Of a stretch of DNA of 64,000 nt, positions 22,251 to 31,177 are shown one piece after another; positions within the stretch are counted from its first letter, which is position 1; every line of letters starts with the position of its first letter. The stretch spans positions 62,001 through 126,000 of the forward strand of contig NZ_LDTZ01000016.1 of NCBI RefSeq assembly GCF_001186365.1, written 5' to 3'. Source of the DNA: Gordonia jacobaea. Its GTDB lineage: Bacteria > Actinomycetota > Actinomycetes > Mycobacteriales > Mycobacteriaceae. The translations under genes were made by a program, and so were the position numbers. The notes beneath the pieces are model-generated. The model made no database searches and was not told the DNA's origin. It saw only the letters and a program-made list of their open reading frames with translations.

Positions 22251-23912
22251 GTGCAGCCAGACGCACCTGTCACCATCTTCGGCCCCGACTTCCCGTTCGC
22301 ATACGACGACTGGATCAGCAATCCCGCGGGTCTCGGTCGCGTGCCCGACGACGCGCTGGGCGCGGAGGTCGCGATCATCGGCGCCGGTATGGCGGGCATG
22401 GTCGCCGCGTACGAGTTGATGAGGGTCGGTCTGCGGCCCGTCGTGTACGAGCCCGATCGCATCGGCGGCCGGCTGCGCTCCGAGCAGTTCGTGCCGGGAG
22501 AGCCCGAGGTCGCCGAGCTCGGCGGCATGCGGTTCCCCGTCTCGTCGAGCGCGTTCTTCCACTATGTCGACGCACTCGGTCTGCGCTCGCGCCCGTTTCC
22601 CAACCCGTTGACAGAGGCCGCGGGCAGCACCGTCATCGATCTCGGTGGCGAGACGTTCTATGCCGAGACGCTCGACGACCTACCGCCGATCTACCGCGAG
22701 ATCTCCGACGCCTGGGATTCGGCGCTCGAACGTATCGCGGGATTCTCTGCGCTGCAGGATGCGATCCGCGCTCGCGACACCGCCACGCTCAAATCGATGT
22801 GGAACGAACTCGTCCGAGAGTGGGACGACCGCAGCTTTTACGACTTCCTCGCGACGTCGAAAGAGTTCGGTAACGCGACGTTTCGGCATCGAGAGTTGTT
22901 CGGGCAGGTCGGATTCGGGACAGGCGGGTGGGATTCGGACTTCGGCAACTCGATGCTGGAGATCCTGCGCGTCGTCGTGACGAACTGTGACACCGACCAG
23001 CGGTTGATTGTCGGTGGGGCAGAACAGGTTCCGCGTCGCCTCTGGTCGGCCACGCCCCATCGCATCGCGCACTGGCCGGTCGGGACAAGCCTGTCGTCGC
23101 TGCACAGTGGCGCGCCACGCGCGGGCGTTGCCGCGATCCGACGACTCGGCCCCGACCGCATCGAGGTCACCGACCGCTGGGGCGACTCGCGGGAGTTCTC
23201 CGCCGTGGTCGCCACCTGCCAGGCATGGCTGTTGTCGACCGAGATCGAGTGCGACGAATCGTTGTTCAGCCAGGACCTCTGGATGGCGCTCGACCGCACC
23301 CGCTACATGCAGTCGTCGAAGACGTTCGTCATGGTCGACCGTCCCTTCTGGACCGACACCGACCCTGCGACCGGCCGTGACGTCTTGAGCATGACGCTCA
23401 CCGATCGCCTCACCCGCGGCACCTACCTGTTCGACAACGGCCCCGACCGTCCCGGCGTCATCTGCCTCTCGTACACGTGGATGAGCGACGCACTGAAAGT
23501 GCTGCCGCATCCGGTCGACCGCCGCGTCGAACTCTCGCTTGCGGCACTGAAGAAGATCTACCCCGACCTCGACATCGCGTCGCACATCGTCGGCCGCCCG
23601 ATCACCGTCTCGTGGGAGGACGACCCCAACTTCCTCGGCGCGTTCAAGGGCGCACTGCCCGGCCACTATCGCTATAACACCCGGATGTACAACCACTTTC
23701 ACGGTCAAGAGAATCTGCCCGACGCCGAGCGGGGCATCTTCATCGCGGGCGACGACGTCTCGTTCACGCCCGCATGGGTCGAGGGCGCGGTGCAGACAGG
23801 CCTCAACGCGGTCTGGGGAGTGATCACTCATTTCGGCGGCGCCTCGCACCCGTCCAATCCCGGGCCGGGTGATCTGTTCGCAGAACTCGGACCCATCGAC
23901 ATAGGGCCGTGA
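22251..23912 (+). CDS. davB: L-lysine 2-monooxygenase (FAD)
   Basis: 553-residue flavoprotein of the amine oxidase family. It oxidatively decarboxylates L-lysine to 5-aminovaleramide. It matches remembered Pseudomonas DavB almost motif by motif: VTIFGPDFPFAYDDWISNPA at the N-terminus, the Rossmann FAD loop AIIGAGMAGMVAAYEL (about residues 41-56), GGRLRSE, ELGGMRFPVSS, FGQVGFGTGGWDSDF, RTRYMQSSKTFVMVDRPFW, and AGDDVSFTPAWVEGAVQT at the C-terminal FAD contact. GTG start. davA follows within 50 nt. Tryptophan or phenylalanine monooxygenase is the alternative, but the DavA-type partner argues for lysine. Confidence 0.9.
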   Translation: MQPDAPVTIFGPDFPFAYDDWISNPAGLGRVPDDALGAEVAIIGAGMAGMVAAYELMRVGLRPVVYEPDRIGGRLRSEQFVPGEPEVAELGGMRFPVSSSAFFHYVDALGLRSRPFPNPLTEAAGSTVIDLGGETFYAETLDDLPPIYREISDAWDSALERIAGFSALQDAIRARDTATLKSMWNELVREWDDRSFYDFLATSKEFGNATFRHRELFGQVGFGTGGWDSDFGNSMLEILRVVVTNCDTDQRLIVGGAEQVPRRLWSATPHRIAHWPVGTSLSSLHSGAPRAGVAAIRRLGPDRIEVTDRWGDSREFSAVVATCQAWLLSTEIECDESLFSQDLWMALDRTRYMQSSKTFVMVDRPFWTDTDPATGRDVLSMTLTDRLTRGTYLFDNGPDRPGVICLSYTWMSDALKVLPHPVDRRVELSLAALKKIYPDLDIASHIVGRPITVSWEDDPNFLGAFKGALPGHYRYNTRMYNHFHGQENLPDAERGIFIAGDDVSFTPAWVEGAVQTGLNAVWGVITHFGGASHPSNPGPGDLFAELGPIDIGP

Positions 23913-23959
23913 CCGCCGTCCCGCCACAGAAGTGCGTCCCATCGCAGAAAGAGACTTGG

Positions 23960-24757
23960 ATGACCACCGATCGACTACGAATTGCGTTGTGGCAGTGCCA
24001 CTCTGTCGCCGACGACGTCGAGGGCAATCTCGACCGACTTGAGCAAGCTGCCACGGAGGCCGCTGCACTCGACGCCGACCTGTTGATCACGCCCGAGATG
24101 TACCTGACCGGCTACAACATCGCGCCGAGCACCGCGCGACGCCTCGCCGACCCCGTCGACGGCAGGCTCGGCAACGCCGTCGGTGACGTCGCGCGTCGCA
24201 CCCGGATCGCGATCCTGTACGGATGCGCAGAACTCGACGACTCGGCCGTCTACAACACCGTGAGACTCGTCGACGCGAACGGCATTTCCCTTGCCTCGCA
24301 CCGGAAGACGCATCTGTTCGGCGACGTCGACCGCGACGCCGTGACCGCGGGTATCGCCCCGCCCCCGGTGATCGACATCGGCGGCTGGAGTCTCGGTCTG
24401 CTCATCTGCTACGAGGTCGAGTTCCCAGAACTGGTGCGCGACCTCGCGGTCCGTGGCGCCGAGGTGATCTGCGTTCCCACCGCGAACATGCCCGAGTTCG
24501 ACGCCGTCCAGACGGTGCTGCTCCCGGCCCGCGCGCTGGAGAACACCGTCTATGTGGCATACGCGAACTACTGCGGCGTCGAGGGCGACCTCGCATACGG
24601 TGGCCTCAGCGAGGGCATTGGCCCGGACGGTCGGGTGCTCGCGCGTGCCGAGCGCGAACCAGAACTGCTGGTCGTCGACGTCGAGCGAAAAGTGCTCGAC
24701 GACGCGCGCGAGCGATTCACCTACCTGGACGACAGACGCTCGGATTTGTTGTCGTAA
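23960..24757 (+). CDS. davA: 5-aminovaleramidase (nitrilase superfamily)
   Basis: 265 residues from ATG 23960; a GTG at 23909 overlapping the davB stop would add 17 residues, but family members begin at RIALWQ. It hydrolyses 5-aminovaleramide to 5-aminovalerate. The nitrilase Glu-Lys-Cys triad is visible: E46 (ITPEMYLTGYNI), K116 (HRKTHLFGDVDR) and C150 (LLICYEVEFPE). VPTANMPEFD and YANYCGVEG also match DavA. Co-transcribed with davB, giving a two-gene lysine-to-aminovalerate module. The later enzymes (aminotransferase, glutarate semialdehyde dehydrogenase) are not in the window. Confidence 0.88.
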   Translation: MTTDRLRIALWQCHSVADDVEGNLDRLEQAATEAAALDADLLITPEMYLTGYNIAPSTARRLADPVDGRLGNAVGDVARRTRIAILYGCAELDDSAVYNTVRLVDANGISLASHRKTHLFGDVDRDAVTAGIAPPPVIDIGGWSLGLLICYEVEFPELVRDLAVRGAEVICVPTANMPEFDAVQTVLLPARALENTVYVAYANYCGVEGDLAYGGLSEGIGPDGRVLARAEREPELLVVDVERKVLDDARERFTYLDDRRSDLLS

Positions 24758-25087
24758 CGCGAGGCGTCTCGGGCGCGGCACATCATCCGTTGATTTCAAT
24801 ATGAAGTTTGGTTCAGCAATTATTTAGTCCTCGCATCTGCGCAGGTCGAAGGCCCTCTGTGAGACGCTTGGACGAATGTGTCGACAGTCACGTCGGGATG
24901 TGGACATGACCTACGGCCGTGTTCTACCGTTACCTACGGGTCAGTAAGCTACCGGCTGGTAGCGATGCTTTTGGGGTCACTTTCACCACGACGGTGTTCG
25001 CTAAAGCGTGCGCTCTGCTCGGCGGTGGTGGCCCCTTTTTCATGCTGATCTGTCATCCGATCGAGTGTCGACGAAGGGGGCGGGTTC
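24758..25087. other. 330-bp intergenic region without a gene
   Basis: I see no credible gene. It holds inverted repeats: TTAC/GTAA half-sites at 24941-24958 (TTACCTACGGGTCAGTAA) and a 6-bp stem GCTACC-GGCT-GGTAGC just after (24953-24968 region). These may be an operator for the gene at 25088 but no regulator can be named. Confidence 0.4.
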
Positions 25088-25882
25088 ATGACCGAGACGG
25101 CTACGGATATCGGAGTGTCCACACATACAGGACAGGTGCGTTCGAGGGGTTCGCGCTCGTCCGAAGCGCAGCGGCAGGGGCGAGGTGCGCGACGACAGCA
25201 ACGCGCGCGCGCCTTCCTGCGGCCTGCGGTGTTGATCGAGGCGATCGAGGTCGAAAAGCTCATCGTCATACCCGGACTCGACGTTCTGCTCGCTGAGCCG
25301 GAACGCTTCGGACTGATCAACGAGACGTCGGCAGCGTTGCGTCAGGCGGTCGATCGGCACGAGACCGCGGTCGACGTGCTGATCGGCATGCTCATCGATT
25401 CGATCGGCGACGACGAGAGTGCCGCAGACCAACTCAACAATGCTCCCGTGGTGCTGCCGGTTCGGGCATTGCAGAGCATCGTCGACGACTACCGGGACAG
25501 CAACGACGTCGCGAAGGTCGACATGGTGCGGCTGGCCTTCCTCTTTGTTGCGGTGCATGCACTCACCGACCCGACGAACTGTGCGACGGCCTCCCGCAAC
25601 CTCAACCTCGTGCCGCCGCCACTGCACCGCGACCGCGCTGTGCTCGGGCGGGTCATGGCCCACGCCCTGCCCACCTTCACAGCACGCGACCGCGACCTGT
25701 TCGCCGTGTACGTCAGCAAGGCGAGCGCGTTCTTCGCCGTCCCGGCTCCGGCATCGCCGACGTCCGAGGACGACGGTGCCACCGACCTCGCGATCGTCCG
25801 CTACAACGCCCACGCCCTGCGCACCAGTTGCCAGCACGTCGGGCTGGGCGGCAACGCTGTCCGCGTCGCCGGCTTGGGCTGA
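25088..25882 (+). CDS. hypothetical protein
   Basis: 264 residues, ATG preceded by GGGGGCGGG. The first 45 residues are basic and Arg/Gln-rich (RGARRQQRARAFLRPAVLIE), followed by a predominantly alpha-helical acidic body without recognisable motifs, signal peptide or membrane helix. The C-terminus ends HVGLGGNAVRVAGLG. I do not recognise the family. It stands alone, 54 nt upstream of the dinB-type gene on the same strand. Codon usage is like its neighbours, so it is probably a real gene. Confidence 0.6.
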   Translation: MTETATDIGVSTHTGQVRSRGSRSSEAQRQGRGARRQQRARAFLRPAVLIEAIEVEKLIVIPGLDVLLAEPERFGLINETSAALRQAVDRHETAVDVLIGMLIDSIGDDESAADQLNNAPVVLPVRALQSIVDDYRDSNDVAKVDMVRLAFLFVAVHALTDPTNCATASRNLNLVPPPLHRDRAVLGRVMAHALPTFTARDRDLFAVYVSKASAFFAVPAPASPTSEDDGATDLAIVRYNAHALRTSCQHVGLGGNAVRVAGLG

Positions 25883-25936
25883 CCAGCAGCGAACGTTTCG
25901 CGGCGCGGTGCGCAGCGCGACCGTAGGCTTTGACGT

Positions 25937-27127
25937 GTGAGCACCGACCGGCCGCAACGCTTCCGGTGGCTCCTGCACTTCGATCTCGACCAGTTCCAGG
26001 TCTCGGTCGAGCGTCTGCGGAGTCCCGAGCTCGCCGATGTCGCGCTCATCGTCGGTGGTAACGGCGACCCGTCGGAACCGCGCAAGGTCGTGACATGTGC
26101 GTCGTACGAGGCTCGCGCGCACGGCGTCCGCGCGGGCATGCCCCTGCGCACCGCGCACCGCAAGCTACCCGACGCCGTGTTCATTCCCCTCGACACGCAG
26201 GCATACGACGCCGCGTCGGCGGAGGTCATGGACACGATCCGCGGACTCGGGTATCCGGTCGAAGTGTGGGGCTGGGACGAGGCATACGTGGGCATCGAAA
26301 GAGAGGGCGTCGAGAGAGAGGGCGTCGACGACGCCGCGATCACCGAGATCGCCACCCGCATGCGCACCGCGGTTCTCGGCGCAACCGGCCTCGACTCTTC
26401 TGTGGGGATCAGCGACAACAAACAGCGGGCGAAGATGGCCACCGAGTTCGCGAAGAAGCCCGACCGTCTGCCTCCGCGAGACCCCGCAGGCGTCTCGACC
26501 TTCCTGCCGGTGCAACCGTTGCCCGACAAGGTCTTTCTGCTCGACGACCGCAACTGGATCGAACTGATGGGGCAGCGTCCCACCAGGGATCTATGGAGTG
26601 TCGGACCCAAAACCGCGCAGAAGCTCAGCGCCAACGACATCGACACCGTCGACGACTTGATCGCGACGCCGCGCGACGACCTCATCTCCACATTCGGTCC
26701 GCACCAGGGCAATTGGCTCTACGTGCTGTGCCGGGGCCATGGCGACTCGACGATCACCGCAGAACCGTGGGAGGCGCGCTCGCACTCCAAGTCGCGGACC
26801 TTCCCGGCCGATCTGACATCGGTGGCCGAGAAACACTCTGCGGCGCGACAATTGACACGAGAACTGCTCGACCAGGTGATCGACGAAGACCGCGTACCGT
26901 TCCGGATCGCGGTCACCGTGCGGACGTCGACCTTCTACACCAGGACCAAGTCGCGCAAACTCGCCGCACCCACCCTCGACATCGCAGAACTCACGCCGGT
27001 CGTTCTCGACCTCCTCGACCGCTTCGACGCCGACCGCCCCGTGCGACTGCTCGGAGTACGCATGGATCTCGTACCCCTCGACGCTCAGCCCACTGTCGAC
27101 ACCGATCTCGACCTCGAGGTGACCTGA
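25937..27127 (+). CDS. dinB2: Y-family DNA polymerase, DinB2/DinP type
   Basis: 396-residue translesion polymerase. Palm/finger motifs: LHFDLDQFQVSVE (metal-binding D16 and D18, E25), RKVVTCASYEARAHGVRAGM, and WGWDEAYVGI supplying the second catalytic Asp-Glu pair. A helix-hairpin-helix LWSVGPKTAQKL follows near residue 220, then a little-finger domain with SHSKSRTFP. It aligns with the mycobacterial DinB2/DinP branch. At the steric-gate position, which excludes ribonucleotides in most polymerases, it has Gln21 (codon 25997-25999) rather than Tyr or Phe. A duplicated 15-bp motif at about 26299-26328 inserts EREGVEREGVD after the active-site strand. The stop overlaps the lipase start by 1 nt. 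Confidence 0.9.
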   Translation: MSTDRPQRFRWLLHFDLDQFQVSVERLRSPELADVALIVGGNGDPSEPRKVVTCASYEARAHGVRAGMPLRTAHRKLPDAVFIPLDTQAYDAASAEVMDTIRGLGYPVEVWGWDEAYVGIEREGVEREGVDDAAITEIATRMRTAVLGATGLDSSVGISDNKQRAKMATEFAKKPDRLPPRDPAGVSTFLPVQPLPDKVFLLDDRNWIELMGQRPTRDLWSVGPKTAQKLSANDIDTVDDLIATPRDDLISTFGPHQGNWLYVLCRGHGDSTITAEPWEARSHSKSRTFPADLTSVAEKHSAARQLTRELLDQVIDEDRVPFRIAVTVRTSTFYTRTKSRKLAAPTLDIAELTPVVLDLLDRFDADRPVRLLGVRMDLVPLDAQPTVDTDLDLEVT

Positions 27128-28095
27128 TGCAGCAGAACAGAATTCGCTCAGTGTGGCCGACCATCACGGTGACGTTGACAGCCGTGCTCGCACTCGTGCT
27201 CGGCCCGGCATCGGCCGACGCCGCGCCCCGGCCCCCTGTCACCTACAACTTTCTCGACGGCGCACGGGCAGAGCTCGCGCACCCGGGTGGCTCACTGCCG
27301 GGCACCAACGACTTCTCGTGCCGTCCGACGCCGCGCCATCCCCGACCCGTCGTCCTCGTACACGGCAGTGGTGGTGGACAGCAGACGAATTGGGCGACGC
27401 TCGCACCCGTGTTGGCCACCGAGGGCTACTGCGTCTTCGCCATGACATACGGAGCCCTGTCGACGCAATGGCCCGCATCGGCGCTCGGTGGCCTCGGCCC
27501 GAAAGAAGACAGCGCATGGCAACTCGCGTCGTTCATGTCGAAGGTCATGGCTGCGACGCACAGCGACCAGGTCGACGTCGTCGGGCATTCACTCGGTACC
27601 GAGATCCCCACCTATTGGATGAAGTACCTCGGCGGACGCGGCCATGTGGCGCACTACATCTCACTCGCGCCGTACTGGCGCCAGGGACCCGACGACGACG
27701 ATGCTCGCGGTGAGGCGGTGGCCGAGTTCCGACGCGCGCTCGGTGTTCCGACACCGAAACGCCCGAACTGCCCCGACTGCGTTGCGCCGCCCCGCGATCT
27801 GGACTTCAACCACGCCGTTCGGCAGCCGACTCCCTACCTTCCCGGAGTGCGCTACACGAACATCGTCACCAGATTCGACGACATCGTCACGCCCTACTGG
27901 GTGGGAATTCTGCCGGGCGGTCCCGGGACGTCGGTACGCAACATCGAGTTACAGGACGGGTGCGACCTCGACTTCGCCGACCATCTGTCGATCGTGTCCG
28001 ACCGTCGAGCGGTCGCGCACGTCCTCAACGCGCTCGACCCCGCACATCCGCGTCCGGTGCCGTGCGTGTTCGTGCCACCCATCACAGGTGGCTAG
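27127..28095 (+). CDS. secreted alpha/beta-hydrolase lipase/esterase
   Basis: 322 residues; the ATG overlaps the polymerase stop (TGATG), and the arginine-rich open frame upstream is a shadow. A signal peptide covers about residues 1-33 (ending ASADAA). RPVVLVHGSGGG forms the oxyanion region, VVGHSLG carries nucleophile Ser155, and FDDIVTPY and ADHLSIV supply probable Asp and His. This is the layout of secreted class 2-type lipases of Mycobacteriales. Cys pairs suggest extracellular disulfides. Substrate unknown. Its end overlaps the convergent SulP gene by 4 nt. Confidence 0.88.
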   Translation: MQQNRIRSVWPTITVTLTAVLALVLGPASADAAPRPPVTYNFLDGARAELAHPGGSLPGTNDFSCRPTPRHPRPVVLVHGSGGGQQTNWATLAPVLATEGYCVFAMTYGALSTQWPASALGGLGPKEDSAWQLASFMSKVMAATHSDQVDVVGHSLGTEIPTYWMKYLGGRGHVAHYISLAPYWRQGPDDDDARGEAVAEFRRALGVPTPKRPNCPDCVAPPRDLDFNHAVRQPTPYLPGVRYTNIVTRFDDIVTPYWVGILPGGPGTSVRNIELQDGCDLDFADHLSIVSDRRAVAHVLNALDPAHPRPVPCVFVPPITGG

Positions 28096-29801
28096 CCCGC
28101 AGGAGAGACCCGATCGTTCGCGACATGTTCGCGGGCATGGGTGATCGCGTCGTCGAGGTTGGTCATCAGATGATTCTCGTGACGGAGTTCGTCGATCACC
28201 CCGACGCCTTCGAGTAGCTTGAGATGGTCGTCCTGCACGCCCTTGATGATGACGGTGATTCCGCGACCCTCGAGGTCGGAGACGATCTCTGCGAGCGTGT
28301 GGGCCCCTGTCGCGTCGAGCATCCCGAGATGCGACATCCGGATGATCACCACCCGTACCGTGGCGTCGGAGTGGGCGCCGGACGAGATGGCCGTCGAGAT
28401 GCGTTCTGCCGCACCGAAGAACATCGCTCCGTCGAGTCGGAGCAGTGCGATGGCCTCATCGCCCGGTTGTGCTGGTCCCGGTAGCTCTTCGCGCGTCACG
28501 CTCGACCGCTTCGCGACCTGCCGCAGTGCGAAGAACGCTGCGACGACAATGCCGATCTGTACCGCCTCGATGAGGTCGAAGCACACGGTGATGACTGCCG
28601 TCATCGCGAAGATCAGCGCGTCGGATCGTGTGGAACGCATGATCTTTCGGACCGTCGACGACGAGATCATCCGAAAGCACGTCACCATGAGCACACCCGA
28701 CAGCGCAGCCAGCGGGATCTGTGAGACGGGGCCCGTTGCCAGGTACACCACTCCGAGGAGGAACACGGAGTGCACGATGGCCGACACACGTGTGCGTGCT
28801 CCCGAACGTACGTTGACCGCGGTCCGCGCGATCGCCCCGGTGGCGGGCATGCCGCCGAACATCCCCGACGCCACGGACGCGAGTCCCTGGCCGGTGAGTT
28901 CGCGGTCGGGATCGTATGGGCCGGTCGGCGACATCGTTGCGGCGACCCGCGCTGACAGCAGCGACTCGATCGCCGCGAGTGCTGCGATGGCAACAGCAGC
29001 TCCCGCAAGGGATTTCATGGTCGAGACGTCGAGGTGGGGTAGCGCGGGTGCAGGCAGATGTGAGGGGAGTTCGCCGATTCGCCGCACCCCCAGGTGCATG
29101 AACCCGACGATCACGGTCACTAGGATGACGGCGGTCAACGACTCGGGAATGCTCCGATGGATGCGCGGCAACCCGACCATCAGCACAGCGATCACGGCGA
29201 CGATGCCGAGGGTTTGGAGCGCGACGCTCCAGTCGGCATGTGTGACAACGTGAATGGCTGCCGGGAGCGTGCGTTCGCCTTTCGGTGCGTCGGCGCCGAA
29301 CGCGGCGGGAACCTGCTGCAAGAAGATGATCACGGCGATGCCGAGTGTGAACCCCTCGATCACCGGCCACGGAATGAACGTGACAGCCCGCCCGAGACCG
29401 ACGGCCCCCGCGATCAGCACGATGAGTCCAGCCATCACCGTCACCAATGCGATCGACGAGATCCCGTGCGCCGCAACGATCGGCGCGAGGATCACGGCCA
29501 TCGCACCCGTTGGGCCGGAGACCTGCACGTGAGACCCCCCGAAGATCGCGGCGACGAGGCCTGCAACGACAGCGGTGATCAGGCCGGCGGCCGCTCCGAC
29601 GCCCGAACTGATACCGAAGGCAAGGGCAAGCGGGAGTGCGACAACGCCGACCGTGACACCGGCGACGACGTCGGACTTCCACGAACGACGTAGCCCGGCG
29701 TAGTCGCCGGTGGTGGGGATGAGTCGCAGCATGCGGCGCGGGGCGATCGCATGCAGCCACGCAGAGCTTCGGCGCCTCGGCCCTGTGGCCGTCGCGCTCA
29801 C
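28092..29801 (-). CDS. SulP-family anion transporter with STAS domain
   Basis: 569 residues. The membrane domain has about 10-12 helices, beginning SDVVAGVTVGVVALPLALAF, with HVQVSGPTGAMAVIL (SulP signature) and MFGGMPATGAIARTAVNVRS. The STAS domain occupies the C-terminus (about residues 450-555; VRVVIIRMSHLGMLDATGAH). SulP proteins take up sulfate, bicarbonate or other anions; the substrate cannot be decided here. The start overlaps the ArsR gene by 4 nt, so regulator and transporter are co-transcribed. Confidence 0.92.
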   Translation of the reverse strand: MSATATGPRRRSSAWLHAIAPRRMLRLIPTTGDYAGLRRSWKSDVVAGVTVGVVALPLALAFGISSGVGAAAGLITAVVAGLVAAIFGGSHVQVSGPTGAMAVILAPIVAAHGISSIALVTVMAGLIVLIAGAVGLGRAVTFIPWPVIEGFTLGIAVIIFLQQVPAAFGADAPKGERTLPAAIHVVTHADWSVALQTLGIVAVIAVLMVGLPRIHRSIPESLTAVILVTVIVGFMHLGVRRIGELPSHLPAPALPHLDVSTMKSLAGAAVAIAALAAIESLLSARVAATMSPTGPYDPDRELTGQGLASVASGMFGGMPATGAIARTAVNVRSGARTRVSAIVHSVFLLGVVYLATGPVSQIPLAALSGVLMVTCFRMISSSTVRKIMRSTRSDALIFAMTAVITVCFDLIEAVQIGIVVAAFFALRQVAKRSSVTREELPGPAQPGDEAIALLRLDGAMFFGAAERISTAISSGAHSDATVRVVIIRMSHLGMLDATGAHTLAEIVSDLEGRGITVIIKGVQDDHLKLLEGVGVIDELRHENHLMTNLDDAITHAREHVANDRVSPAG

Positions 29802-30160
29802 TGTGCGACGACGGGCGGGAGCGCAGCCATCGAATCGAGTTGGTCGCGTTCAGCACCGAGCGTGTCGGCGAGAAAGCCGCGCGCGGTCACGAGAAGGTCC
29901 GCGACCTTGGGGTTCGCCAGGCTATAGAAGACAGCGTTGCCGACGCGTTCGCTGTGCACAACGCGATGCCGCTTCAAAACGGCAAGATGCTGCGACATCG
30001 TCGTCGGTTCGAGCCCCGTGATCGTGAGCAGTTCGCTGACGGGCGTCGGAGCACCGTTGGAGCTGAGCACCTCGAGCACGCGGATCCGAACCGGGTGCGC
30101 GAGTCCCTTGAACAGATTTGCCTTGATTTCGTAGAGCGGTTGCGGCCAGTTGGTCGTCAT
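29798..30160 (-). CDS. ArsR/SmtB-family regulator
   Basis: 120 residues from ATG 30160, with GAGGAGG upstream; a longer frame to 30220 would run over the operator. Winged helix-turn-helix: ANLFKGLAHPVRIRVLEVLS, then ITGLEPTTMSQHLAVLKRH and VVHSERVGNAVFYSL. The alpha-3 metal box ELCVCDL is replaced by ELLTITG with no Cys, so classical metal sensing at that site is unlikely. First gene of a two-gene operon with the SulP transporter, which it presumably represses together with itself. Confidence 0.92.
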   Translation of the reverse strand: MTTNWPQPLYEIKANLFKGLAHPVRIRVLEVLSSNGAPTPVSELLTITGLEPTTMSQHLAVLKRHRVVHSERVGNAVFYSLANPKVADLLVTARGFLADTLGAERDQLDSMAALPPVVAQ

Positions 30161-30199
30161 CTGCCGACCTCCTCGGTGATTGATGTGGGCGATGAAATG

Positions 30200-30225
30200 A
30201 TGGATTGATAAATTGCGCAATCCAT
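30200..30225. promoter_or_regulatory. probable ArsR operator
   Basis: Perfect 8-bp inverted repeat ATGGATTG-N10-CAATCCAT, with an internal palindrome ATTGCGCAAT at 30212-30221. It lies 40 bp before the arsR-like start, the expected place for an autoregulatory site. Confidence 0.55.
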
Positions 30226-30268
30226 TGATAGCACTTCTGGCATCTCGGGTCGAGTCAGATGTGACGTA

Positions 30269-30769
30269 CTACGCCTCGGCGCGCGGTACCCGGACGCCGA
30301 GGAGTTCGGCATCGGGATCGGCGTCCAGGCCGAGGCGATCCCAGTCGAGGGTCACCGCTACCACGGCGTATGCCGAGGTCGGGAACCGTTCGATGTATCC
30401 ATCCGGGTCGAGGGTGAGTGCCGTCTTCGGCATGCCCGGTTCGTGTCCGACGACGAGAACGGTCGACGCATCGGCCGGCGCGTACACCCGCAAGACCTCC
30501 AGGATGTCGACGGGTGATCCGCCGTAGATTTCGTCGAGGAAGGTCGTCGGCGCGCTGATGCCGGTGCGCTCGAGCGTCTCGCGTGTGCGTGTCGCGGTCG
30601 AGCAGAGCACGGCGTCGACTCGGAGATCCTCTGAGCGAATCCACTCGCCTGCGAGCGCTGCTTCTCGACGGCCGCGGTCGGCGAGCGGGCGGTCGTGGTC
30701 GGCGACACCCGGCGGGTAACCCGACTTGCCGTGACGCATCAGTACCAGCGTGCGGGGTGCTGCGCTCAT
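30269..30769 (-). CDS. SixA-type histidine phosphatase
   Basis: 166 residues from ATG 30769 (MSAAPRTLVLMRHGKSGYP). The RHG motif with phospho-accepting His is at residues 12-14, DRPLADRGRREA follows, CSTATRTRET supplies the second Arg, and VVGHEPGM holds the second catalytic His. Small histidine phosphatases of this size resemble SixA, which dephosphorylates phospho-His proteins, but other phosphoesters are possible. The start overlaps the upstream gene stop by 4 nt. Confidence 0.85.
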   Translation of the reverse strand: MSAAPRTLVLMRHGKSGYPPGVADHDRPLADRGRREAALAGEWIRSEDLRVDAVLCSTATRTRETLERTGISAPTTFLDEIYGGSPVDILEVLRVYAPADASTVLVVGHEPGMPKTALTLDPDGYIERFPTSAYAVVAVTLDWDRLGLDADPDAELLGVRVPRAEA

Positions 30770-31116
30770 GCGATGTTCCGCGAGCGGACTGCGTCGTGAT
30801 CGCCGCGCTGGCGGGCGTCGGCGATACGCAGCACCGTGACCGTGGCTCGCCACGCCGCGGACTCTTGCCGACAGAACTGCGCGTGGTCGTCGTCGCCCGT
30901 TGTCGACGCCTCATCGGCCTGGGCGTCGAACTCGTAGGCCTCGTCGAGGCAGTCGGCGATGATCGACAGGACGGTCGTGTGGTCGGTGTGCGCGGCGTCG
31001 AGGACCTTCGTGATCGTCTCGGCGTCGAGGGTTGCGAGTTGCTCGAGTTCGGTCCGGAACCACGCGATCGCGCGTGCGTCGTCGTGCCCGGAAGTGCCGT
31101 GATGTGTGCCCCGCAT
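30766..31116 (-). CDS. hypothetical small helical protein
   Basis: 116 residues, acidic, entirely alpha-helical in appearance, no signal peptide or membrane segment, a single conserved-looking Cys (SIIADCLDEAYEFDAQADEA). I do not recognise a family. Translationally coupled to the SixA-like phosphatase, so it may act with it. Confidence 0.65.
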   Translation of the reverse strand: MRGTHHGTSGHDDARAIAWFRTELEQLATLDAETITKVLDAAHTDHTTVLSIIADCLDEAYEFDAQADEASTTGDDDHAQFCRQESAAWRATVTVLRIADARQRGDHDAVRSRNIA

Positions 31117-31177
31117 CTCTTCAGATTAGTGGGGGACACCGACGCAAAGCCGCTACGACACCGTTAGCCTGGATTTC

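Noticed and set aside
24919-25296. 125-residue frame overlapping the start of the 25088 gene
   Set aside because: Starts without a ribosome-binding site, changes character midway and conflicts with the better-supported frame at 25088.
26095-27126. N-terminal extension of the lipase gene through the polymerase gene
   Set aside because: Out-of-frame reading of dinB2; a signal peptide begins exactly at ATG 27127.
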